NCBI GenBank assembly: GCA_038321575.1
Contig: JBBQFD010000030.1
Span: forward strand, 1 to 7,097
Direction of reading: 5' to 3'
Source: JBBQFD01 sp038321575
GTDB taxonomy: Bacteria; Bacillota_I; Bacilli_A; RF39; UBA660
Length of the DNA stretch: 7,097 nt
Both the position numbers and the translations under genes were made by a program. The notes beneath the pieces are model-generated. The model had not been told where the DNA came from. It did not search any database and saw nothing but the letters and a program-made list of their open reading frames with translations. This document shows positions 1-5,430 of this stretch, one piece after another; the first letter of the stretch is position 1; each line of letters opens with the position of its first letter.

Positions 1-1347
1 ACTACTAGCATCGCTAGAACCATATAAACCACTTACTTTAACATTAACCGTTATTTTAACAGTATCAATTAATAAATCAACTTTAACTAATTTGCCGATC
101 ATATCAACACCATATAATTTTGCTAAAGTTTCACTAAGTAATATTTCATTAGCTTTAGGAGCATTACCTTTTACAATATTACTTGAAGTAATATTAGATG
201 ACATTGTTCCTAGTATTAAAACGTTTTCTACTATTTTATTATATGTTACTTTAGTATTAACATAACTAGTTAAGCTATAACCTTTTTCGACTTTAGTAAC
301 ATTTTTAATAGCACTAAGTTTAGCAATTTCCTCAGTTGTAAAAGGAATAGCTGGAGCGTTCATAAATCCTTGTGGACCAGATGAATTAGCACCACCAGTT
401 GGTTTTGGATCTTTATGATCAACTTCAACAACCAAAGGGTTTACATATCCTTGCATCGTATTAGTAATATAACTTTTAACCCCACTACCCATTGATAGCA
501 TTAAAACAACACTCATAATTCCAATAGAAGCACCAATTGAAACTAAGAGATTACGGGCTTTCTTTTCTTGCATATTCTTAAATGATAATTTAATTGCTGA
601 AAAGAAACTTAAGTTTTGTTTATCTTTTTTAATAATATCACTTTTAAATAATTTATTATCAGTTTTATAATTAATCTTATCATCCGTTATTAACCCATCT
701 TTAATACTAACGACACGACTTGATATGGCCGCTACTTTTGATGAATGAGTTACCATAATAACCAGTTTACCTTGAGCCGCAATATCTGTAATAAGTTTTA
801 ATATTTGAACACTTGTTTCTGAATCAAGTGATCCGGTTGGCTCATCAGCTAAAATAATATCAGGTTCATTAATAAGTGCTCGAGCAATTGCTACTCTTTG
901 TTTTTGACCACCCGATAGTTGATTAGGCTTTTTATTCATATGATCTTTAAGACCAACTTCAATTAAAATATCCATTGCTCTTTTTTTGCGTTCTTTAGCC
1001 CCCACATTAGACAGCGCCATCGCTATCGTAACATTATCTAAAACAGATAGATGAGGGATTAGATTAAAACTTTGGAAAACAAATCCAATTTTATTCTTAC
1101 GATATTTATCTAGTTCTTTTTCACTAAATTTTAATATATCTTTACCTTCTACTTTAACTGATCCTGTAAAATCTGAGTCTAAACCACCAATAATATTCAT
1201 TAAAGTTGATTTGCCACTACCTGATTCACCAATAATTGAAACTAATTCACCATAATCAAATGATATATCAATCCCCATAATAGCTGGAAAAGTGGTTTTA
1301 TTACCTAATTTATATACTTTTTTTACATTCTTTAATTCTAATAACAT
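1..1347 (-). CDS. MacB-like ABC transporter, fused ATPase and permease (C-terminus cut by window edge)
   Basis: The reading frame is open from ATG at 1347 to the left edge (449 residues, no stop), so the C-terminal part is missing. Residues 1-225 are an ABC ATPase of the LolD/MacB type: Walker A GESGSGKST (40-48), Q-loop Q92, signature LSGGQ (144-148), Walker B ILADE (165-169), D-loop SLD (173-175) and switch H201. A polar linker leads to a membrane helix at about 266-286, then the start of a MacB-type extracytoplasmic domain (about 295-449). The remaining membrane helices would lie beyond the edge. The order ATPase-helix-large outer domain is the MacB (type VII, mechanotransmitting) architecture; such proteins move lipoproteins, peptides or antibiotics outward, or sense stress. 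The substrate cannot be told. The ribosome site GGAGG (1353-1357) lies 5 nt before the start. The gene has its own promoter. Family assignment is firm; the exact role is open. Confidence 0.93.
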   Translation of the reverse strand, partial: MLLELKNVKKVYKLGNKTTFPAIMGIDISFDYGELVSIIGESGSGKSTLMNIIGGLDSDFTGSVKVEGKDILKFSEKELDKYRKNKIGFVFQSFNLIPHLSVLDNVTIAMALSNVGAKERKKRAMDILIEVGLKDHMNKKPNQLSGGQKQRVAIARALINEPDIILADEPTGSLDSETSVQILKLITDIAAQGKLVIMVTHSSKVAAISSRVVSIKDGLITDDKINYKTDNKLFKSDIIKKDKQNLSFFSAIKLSFKNMQEKKARNLLVSIGASIGIMSVVLMLSMGSGVKSYITNTMQGYVNPLVVEVDHKDPKPTGGANSSGPQGFMNAPAIPFTTEEIAKLSAIKNVTKVEKGYSLTSYVNTKVTYNKIVENVLILGTMSSNITSSNIVKGNAPKANEILLSETLAKLYGVDMIGKLVKVDLLIDTVKITVNVKVSGLYGSSDASS

Positions 1348-1381
1348 AATTACCTCCGTATACAATAATAATTTTTGTACT

Positions 1382-1409
1382 ATTATAGTATATCACAAAG
1401 ATTAGTCAT
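1382..1409 (-). promoter_or_regulatory. Candidate sigma-A promoter of the ABC transporter gene
   Basis: On the minus strand a perfect TATAAT (1382-1387) is preceded, 16 nt upstream, by ATGACT (1404-1409), a 4 of 6 match to TTGACA. Transcription would start near 1375, leaving a short leader with the GGAGG site. The -10 is convincing; the -35 is weak. Confidence 0.5.
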
Positions 1410-1427
1410 TTCCTTTATTGGCACATT

Positions 1428-1453
1428 AAAAAAAGATATTGCTATCTTTTTTT
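1428..1453 (-). terminator. Hairpin terminator after the two-helix membrane protein gene
   Basis: An 11-bp perfect inverted repeat (1428-1438 with 1443-1453) has a 4-nt loop. Its distal arm on the minus strand is a run of seven T, so the T-tract forms part of the stem. The stop codon TAG (1442-1444) of the upstream gene sits in the loop and proximal arm. The hairpin separates this gene from the ABC gene promoter. Confidence 0.7.
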
Positions 1454-1810
1454 TGTTTTAACTTCTCGATTTAAGAAATAGATAACGCCACCTACTACAA
1501 TAGCATTAGCAAACGATGTATATAAGGTTACTAATTTATAATATTCATCATTCTTTGTATTAAATTTATAATTATTATAATCGTTTTTACAACGTTCTGT
1601 AATTTCAGTTTCAGTTAATAACGTATCATTTTTATAATATGCACAATTTGCTGTTTGGTATTCTTTATAAGTATAACTTTGTGTTGGTTGTCTTAAAACT
1701 AAATTGATGATACTACCGCACACAATGACAATAGCAGCAACAAACCATATTAATAAAACAGCATTAGTTATTTTATTTATAATTTCTTTTTCATTATTGA
1801 ATAAATTCAT
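1442..1810 (-). CDS. Small two-helix membrane protein, unknown function
   Basis: I do not recognise this 122-residue protein. It has hydrophobic segments at about 16-38 and 95-113, a roughly 55-residue polar loop between them, and a basic tail ending KTKKR. By the positive-inside rule both ends should be cytoplasmic and the loop outside. The loop is rich in Tyr, Asn, Lys and Thr and has two cysteines, C56 and C74, that could form a disulfide; C31 lies in the first helix. No catalytic motif is visible. The start is supported by GGAGGTGA (1816-1823), 5 nt before ATG, and by an upstream promoter. The gene ends in its own terminator, so it appears to be transcribed alone or with readthrough from ywbE. 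That it is a real gene is well supported; its function is not. Confidence 0.82.
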   Translation of the reverse strand: MNLFNNEKEIINKITNAVLLIWFVAAIVIVCGSIINLVLRQPTQSYTYKEYQTANCAYYKNDTLLTETEITERCKNDYNNYKFNTKNDEYYKLVTLYTSFANAIVVGGVIYFLNREVKTKKR

Positions 1811-1843
1811 TTATCTCACCTCCAAATACTTTATCCTGATACC

Positions 1844-1872
1844 ATTATACGAGATTAGCGCTAAAAATACAA
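1844..1872 (-). promoter_or_regulatory. Promoter of the two-helix membrane protein gene
   Basis: On the minus strand TTGTAT (1867-1872), a 17-nt spacer and a perfect TATAAT (1844-1849) put the transcription start near 1837, before the GGAGGTGA site. The same -35 hexamer and spacing precede the tRNA pair. Confidence 0.6.
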
Positions 1873-1901
1873 TTAATGATATTAAAAAATAAGAATAAGA
1901 T

Positions 1902-2096
1902 TTAAATTATCTTTTGTACTCTACCTACTAAATCATTTTCCTCAAGCATTACTTTAATACCATGAGGATGATTGACGCTATTAGTTAAAATTCGCTTAAC
2001 ATGACCTCTTGTTAATTTACCAGATCTCTGATCTTGTTTTAAAACTACATCAACTAATAAACCGATTTTTATATTAGATCTATTTTGTCCATTCAT
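1902..2096 (-). CDS. ywbE: YwbE family protein (DUF2196)
   Basis: This 64-residue protein matches the YwbE family nearly end to end. It opens MNGQNRSNIKIG, continues with VVLKQDQRSGKLTRG and the hallmark ILTNSVNHPHGIKV (about 37-50), and closes with VGRVQKI. Family members are about 60-70 residues and are widespread in Bacillus relatives and other bacteria; no biochemical function is established to my knowledge. The small, basic, glycine-punctuated beta-rich sequence could suit nucleic-acid binding, but that is only a guess. The ribosome site AGGAG (2102-2106) precedes ATG by 5 nt. It follows the lipoprotein gene, separated by that gene's terminator. No clear terminator follows ywbE; only a T-rich stretch is seen before the next promoter. 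Confidence 0.93.
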   Translation of the reverse strand: MNGQNRSNIKIGLLVDVVLKQDQRSGKLTRGHVKRILTNSVNHPHGIKVMLEENDLVGRVQKII

Positions 2097-2128
2097 AAGT
2101 GCTCCTAACTACATTATAATAATAACAT

Positions 2129-2153
2129 AAAAGTCTGCAGTTTGCAGACTTTT
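2129..2153 (-). terminator. Hairpin terminator after the lipoprotein gene
   Basis: An 11-bp perfect inverted repeat with AGTCTGCA as its core (2129-2139 with 2143-2153) has a 3-nt loop. On the minus strand it is followed by a T-rich tract, TTTTATGTTATTATT. It begins 4 nt after the lipoprotein stop codon. The T-tract is broken, so some readthrough into ywbE is possible. Confidence 0.75.
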
Positions 2154-2157
2154 ACTT

Positions 2158-3189
2158 TTACTTTCGATATAATCGCTTTATATTACTACCATTTAAATTC
2201 ATATTTGAAGTTATTGCGATAAACTTATTGATCGATAAGTCTTGTGCATAATCTAAGACATATAATTTACCATCAACAATATTTATATAATAGCCCCAAG
2301 ATACACCATCATATATTTTCTTATCATTAGTTCCATCAAAACCAATACTATAAATATGATATTGGTATGCCCTGCGTTCACTTAAATATGAAGCATCGTA
2401 TTCAACATAAAAAATACTTGTCTTGTAAGAATTAATTCTTTGAATAGCATTACCATCACTTACCTTGATTGTTTTTATATGAGTTCCATCAATATAAGAA
2501 CTCTTAATATTATTGCTTTCATCAACATAAATAATTTTACCTTGACCAATAATGAATTGTGAAATAACATCATTTAAAATCTTAACGGCTTTAGTTCCAT
2601 CAGGTTCTGATTTATATAAATAATCACCACTAATATAATATAGATTATCTTCATATACAATACTAGCATAAGTACCATCACTTATGATCATCGTTTCTTT
2701 AGTACCATCTAAAAGTGATCGATAAACAGCGTAGTTATCATTACTATCTTTTTTAACATAATATAACCAATCTTTATAAAAATTCATATTAAAACAAAAA
2801 TCATAATTAATTTTAGTATAACTACTACCATCTGCTTTCATTTTAAATAAGTTGTATGTATTATCAATTTTAGTGCCTTCATTACCTGAAAAATATAACC
2901 AACCATCTTTAAGCGCAAATGACCAACCAAATCCATCAAAAATTGATTTAGTAGTACCATTCTTGGCCATATAAATATGGGCATTACCACTTTCATCAAA
3001 AGTTGAATAATATTTTACTGACCCATCATCAAAGTAATACTGACCATTTAAAATATTCCCTAGGTCATTCATATTAACCCCGTGTGATACTTGTGATGAA
3101 ATACCATCATTAGTATTGATAGCAGCATTACCACAACCAACTAATACTAGACTTAAAAATAAAACTAAGTAAAATTTAATTAATTTCAT
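2158..3189 (-). CDS. Lipoprotein with DUF5050-type beta-propeller repeats
   Basis: The product is 343 residues from ATG at 3189. Residues 1-19 are a lipoprotein signal: MKLIK, a hydrophobic core, and lipobox LVGC with C19 as the likely lipidation site. It should be anchored to the outer face of the cytoplasmic membrane. The mature part carries about seven D/N-G-T/S turns (77-79, 120-122, 161-163, 197-199, 234-236, 285-287, 333-335), each followed by a K-rich strand ending in I or L and then by a WLYY- or LYY-like strand. This periodicity is typical of DUF5050 and related propeller proteins, often found in Clostridia and Bacilli surface proteins; ligand and role are unknown. I chose the start at 3189 because GGAGG (3198-3202) lies 8 nt upstream and the signal peptide begins there. 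The in-frame ATG at 3213 lies in the -10 box and has no ribosome site. Confidence 0.9.
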   Translation of the reverse strand: MKLIKFYLVLFLSLVLVGCGNAAINTNDGISSQVSHGVNMNDLGNILNGQYYFDDGSVKYYSTFDESGNAHIYMAKNGTTKSIFDGFGWSFALKDGWLYFSGNEGTKIDNTYNLFKMKADGSSYTKINYDFCFNMNFYKDWLYYVKKDSNDNYAVYRSLLDGTKETMIISDGTYASIVYEDNLYYISGDYLYKSEPDGTKAVKILNDVISQFIIGQGKIIYVDESNNIKSSYIDGTHIKTIKVSDGNAIQRINSYKTSIFYVEYDASYLSERRAYQYHIYSIGFDGTNDKKIYDGVSWGYYINIVDGKLYVLDYAQDLSINKFIAITSNMNLNGSNIKRLYRK

Positions 3190-3211
3190 TATTATATCCT
3201 CCATTGGCAAC

Positions 3212-3220
3212 ATTATATCA
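3212..3220 (-). promoter_or_regulatory. Extended -10 promoter of the lipoprotein gene
   Basis: On the minus strand TGATATAAT (3212-3220) is a perfect extended -10 element. The start of transcription would be near 3205, only about 16 nt before the ATG at 3189 and just ahead of GGAGG. The -35 region (TTTTTA at 3235-3240) is a poor match, as is common with extended -10 promoters. It excludes the longer start at 3213. Confidence 0.65.
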
Positions 3221-3291
3221 TTTTTTGGAAAAAATAAAAATCCCAGTATTATTATTGATTATTATTTAATTTATATGTGACTAACTAGTGT

Positions 3292-3320
3292 TTGACAAAT
3301 ATATTTAATTAAACTAAAAT
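3292..3320 (+). promoter_or_regulatory. Sigma-A promoter of the YdeI-family gene
   Basis: A perfect TTGACA (3292-3297), a 17-nt spacer and TAAAAT (3315-3320, 5 of 6) form the best promoter in the window. Transcription should begin near 3327. The -10 box covers the in-frame ATG at 3319, which therefore cannot be on the transcript. Confidence 0.8.
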
Positions 3321-3348
3321 GGCAATAGTAAGCGAAAGTGGTGACTAT

Positions 3349-3939
3349 ATGAATATTAAAACGAATTCTAAGGTAGATGAATATTTAAATAATACTAAAC
3401 AATGGCGCGAAGAGTATAAAGAATTAAGGACGATTGTTCTTGATAGTGAATTAACAGAAGACTTCAAATGGGGTGTTCCTTGCTACACCATCAAGGGTAA
3501 GAATGTGGTTTTAATCCATGGTTTTAAAGAATACTGCGCACTTCTATTTTTTAAGGGTGCTTTACTACATGACACACATAATATTTTGATTCAACAAACA
3601 AAGAATGTTCAAGCAGCTCGCCAAATACGTTTTACTAATATTAAAGAAATAACAAACATGAAATTTATTATAAAAAGTTATCTTAATGAAGCAATTGAAA
3701 TTGAAAAAGTCGGTTTAGAAGTAACTTTTAAAAAAGATGATGAATATATTATACCTGAAGAGTTTCAACAAAAACTCGATAACAATGATAAACTAAAAAC
3801 CGCTTTTGAAGCCCTAACACCAGGTCGTCAAAGAGCATATCTTTTCTACTTCTCTGCCCCTAAACAATTAAAAACTAAAGAAGAAAGAATTGAAAAATAT
3901 ACACCTCAGATACTTGATGGTAAAGGATTAAACGACTAA
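3349..3939 (+). CDS. ydeI: YdeI/YdhG family protein (DUF1801 plus OmdA-like C-terminus)
   Basis: The product is 196 residues from ATG at 3349, close to the usual length of YdeI-type proteins. Residues about 15-115 form the DUF1801 (YdhG-like, frataxin-like fold) domain, with the characteristic KWGVPCY (40-46) and EYCALLFFKG (61-70). Residues about 135-196 hold the OmdA-like segment, with ALTPGRQRAY (155-164) and the closing ERIEKYTPQILDGKG (179-193). The family is soluble and cytoplasmic. Some DUF1801 members (B. subtilis YdhG/Fra) act as iron chaperones, but the role of the two-part YdeI proteins is not settled. The start is chosen because the promoter's -10 box covers the longer start at 3319, while GGTGA (3340-3344) lies 4 nt before 3349. 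It is the only plus-strand gene, diverges from the lipoprotein gene, and is followed by a hairpin terminator. Confidence 0.88.
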   Translation: MNIKTNSKVDEYLNNTKQWREEYKELRTIVLDSELTEDFKWGVPCYTIKGKNVVLIHGFKEYCALLFFKGALLHDTHNILIQQTKNVQAARQIRFTNIKEITNMKFIIKSYLNEAIEIEKVGLEVTFKKDDEYIIPEEFQQKLDNNDKLKTAFEALTPGRQRAYLFYFSAPKQLKTKEERIEKYTPQILDGKGLND

Positions 3940-3954
3940 TATACATTTAAAACA

Positions 3955-3982
3955 AAAAGATTACAATTTCTTGTAATCTTTT
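3955..3982. terminator. Bidirectional hairpin terminator between ydeI and the tRNA pair
   Basis: A 12-bp perfect inverted repeat with GATTACAA as core (3955-3966 with 3971-3982) has a 4-nt loop. Read on the plus strand it ends ydeI 15 nt after its stop with TTTTATTAG. Read on the minus strand it ends the tRNA transcript with TTTTTGTTTT, the better T-tract. It very likely serves both convergent units. Confidence 0.85.
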
Positions 3983-3991
3983 ATTAGTTTA

Positions 3992-4067
3992 TGGTGTCCC
4001 GTACAGGGCTTGAACCTGTGACCCACTGATTAAGAGTCAGTTGCTCTACCAACTGAGCTAACGAGAC
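3992..4067 (-). tRNA. tRNA-Lys (anticodon CTT), with encoded CCA
   Basis: The 76-nt cloverleaf folds completely: acceptor GTCTCGT with ACGGGAC (one T-G wobble), D stem GCTC/GAGC, anticodon stem ACTGA/TCAGT with loop CTCTTAA (anticodon CTT, reading AAG), and T arm ACAGG-TTCAAGC-CCTGT. The discriminator is A and the CCA end (3992-3994) is encoded. It lies 5 nt after the tRNA-Val gene and shares its promoter and the downstream terminator. Confidence 0.96.
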
Positions 4068-4072
4068 AAACG

Positions 4073-4149
4073 TGGTGGGCGATATAGGACTCGAACCTAT
4101 GACCTCTGCCACGTCAGGGCAGCGCTCTAACCAACTGAGCTAATCACTC
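4073..4149 (-). tRNA. tRNA-Val (anticodon GAC), with encoded CCA
   Basis: The 77-nt cloverleaf has D stem GCTC/GAGC, anticodon stem CTGCC/GGCAG with loop CTGACGT (anticodon GAC, reading GTC and GTT), and T arm ATAGG-TTCGAGT-CCTAT. Discriminator A73 and CCA (4073-4075) are encoded; A35, C36 and A73 fit valine identity. The acceptor stem is imperfect: GAGTGAT against ATCGCCC gives an A2-C71 mismatch and a T4-G69 wobble. All other arms pair fully, so I call it a functional gene with moderate caution. It is the first of the two tRNAs in the transcript. Confidence 0.9.
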
Positions 4150-4161
4150 ACGAACATATAT

Positions 4162-4190
4162 ATTTTATAATATTTTAAAGTTTAATACAA
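4162..4190 (-). promoter_or_regulatory. Promoter of the tRNA-Val/tRNA-Lys unit
   Basis: On the minus strand TTGTAT (4185-4190), a 17-nt spacer and TAAAAT (4162-4167) would start transcription near 4155, just 6 nt before the mature tRNA-Val end. An overlapping TATAAA (4164-4169) is an alternative -10 with a 15-nt spacer. The two tRNAs thus form a short unit of their own. Confidence 0.6.
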
Positions 4191-4207
4191 TAGTAAAGAC
4201 TTAATTT

Positions 4208-4236
4208 AAAAAAAAATAACAGCATGCTGTTATTTT
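4208..4236 (-). terminator. Strong hairpin terminator after ddl
   Basis: A perfect 24-nt palindrome (4213-4236, centre GCATGC) is followed on the minus strand by a run of nine T (4208-4216, partly in the stem). The ddl stop codon TAA (4230-4232) is inside the stem. It ends the murF-ddl operon just before the tRNA promoter. Confidence 0.88.
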
Positions 4237-5417
4237 AATTTATTCTTCATTCCTTTAGCGCCTTTTAAACCATTATAATTACTTAAGATGTTGGTTTCAA
4301 AAGAACTAGTTTTTTTGCTACGTCTCTTAAAGTCTTTAATGGCAAGTGTCAACATATCATCAAGTAATTGTTGATACTTTTTACCAGTTGGTTCCCATAA
4401 ATAAAATGATAAAGAACCAGGAATAGTATTAGGTTCATTAACATATACTTTATTAGTTTTCTTATCAATTAAGAAATCAATACGGCATACACCACTTAAA
4501 TTTAATGTTCTAAAGACTTGTTTTGCTAAAGTAATAACTTCATTGCTTACTTTAGTGTCAAGTCTTGCTGGGATAATACGATTAGTAGACGCCATCCCTT
4601 TTGATTTAGTACCTTTAGCGTTACCTTGATATTTTTCACGATAAGTTAGGAATTCTTCTTTACTTAAGACTTCTTCTAATACTCCAGTTTCAGAATATTC
4701 ATAGTTACCTAAAACGCTACAATTTACTTCAATTAAATTACCAATTACTTCTTCAACCACTATTTTACTATCATAATTAATAGCGTCCATGATGGCTTCA
4801 TCTAAATGATCAGCATCTTTGACAACCGTGATTCCAACACTACTACCTAAAGTAGCTGGTTTAATAATAACGGGATATCCTAGTTTATTAATATTATTAA
4901 CTATTTTATTTTTATCATCTAAGTATTCCACATCATAAAACCACGTATAATTAACGATTGGTAGCCCACAGTTAGCCATAACTTGCTTCATTACTACTTT
5001 ATCTTGTCCAAGGGCTGAGCCTAGAACACGGCTACCTACATAAGGAATTCCAACCATATCTAAATATCCTTGGATAGTACCATCTTCTGCATTATTACCA
5101 TGAACAATGGGAAAAGCAATATCAAGCTCTGCTACATTATAATTAAATAAACCACTAACCGTTTTTAGGTAAAAAGCACTATTCTTTTTTACAAGAACTA
5201 CTTTTTTAGCATATTTTTTTACTAAATCAATATCTTTAAAACTAGCAATATCCAAAAGCATATTACCTGTATACCAAGTTAGATTCTTACTAACATAAAT
5301 AGGTATAACCTCGTATTTATCTTGATCAAGGTGATTCATTGCTTGTACAGCTGATATAACACTTACTTCGTGTTCTACGGTGTTACCACCAAATATAACG
5401 CCTACTTTAATTCTCAT
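4230..5417 (-). CDS. ddl: D-alanine--D-alanine ligase (ATP-grasp)
   Basis: Ddl joins two D-Ala using ATP in the cytoplasm, giving the dipeptide that MurF adds to the peptidoglycan precursor. From ATG at 5417 the product is 395 residues, longer than the usual 300-370. The N-terminal domain has GGNTVEHEVS (11-19 region), with E15 equivalent to E. coli DdlB E15. VHGNNAEDGTIQG lies at 105-117, the glycine loop ATLGSSVG at 188-195, KY (262-263) in the substrate lid, and metal ligands D314, E328 and N330. The triad E15, S192, Y263 for the first D-Ala is present. After NTIPG the usual TSxS-type loop reads SLSFYLWEP, so the second site differs. A basic tail (about 361-395) is extra. The start is set by AGGAG (5425-5429), 7 nt upstream; an in-frame ATG at 5462 lies inside murF. 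It is 13 nt downstream of the murF stop and cotranscribed with it. Confidence 0.93.
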   Translation of the reverse strand: MRIKVGVIFGGNTVEHEVSVISAVQAMNHLDQDKYEVIPIYVSKNLTWYTGNMLLDIASFKDIDLVKKYAKKVVLVKKNSAFYLKTVSGLFNYNVAELDIAFPIVHGNNAEDGTIQGYLDMVGIPYVGSRVLGSALGQDKVVMKQVMANCGLPIVNYTWFYDVEYLDDKNKIVNNINKLGYPVIIKPATLGSSVGITVVKDADHLDEAIMDAINYDSKIVVEEVIGNLIEVNCSVLGNYEYSETGVLEEVLSKEEFLTYREKYQGNAKGTKSKGMASTNRIIPARLDTKVSNEVITLAKQVFRTLNLSGVCRIDFLIDKKTNKVYVNEPNTIPGSLSFYLWEPTGKKYQQLLDDMLTLAIKDFKRRSKKTSSFETNILSNYNGLKGAKGMKNKLK

Positions 5418-5430
5418 ATTATCACTCCTA

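Noticed and set aside
1704..1892. Plus-strand open frame of 62 codons
   Set aside because: It lies mostly opposite the two-helix membrane gene and its promoter, has no ribosome site, and its hydrophobicity comes from reading the complement of a membrane-protein gene.
2113..2118. TATAAT on the minus strand upstream of ywbE, as a possible ywbE promoter
   Set aside because: No -35 is found at 16-18 nt, and transcription would begin at the ribosome site itself, leaving about 10 nt of leader. Readthrough from the lipoprotein gene is as likely. I leave it unassigned.
3221..3234. T6-GG-A6 inverted repeat in the ydeI/lipoprotein intergenic region
   Set aside because: The loop would be only 2 nt and the stem all A-T, too weak for a terminator or operator. 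It reads as the spacer of the lipoprotein promoter.
4230..5417. VanA/VanC-type resistance ligase
   Set aside because: The KY lid motif and the first-site triad fit Ddl, and no vanH, vanX or vanT neighbour is present. Only the second-site loop is unusual.
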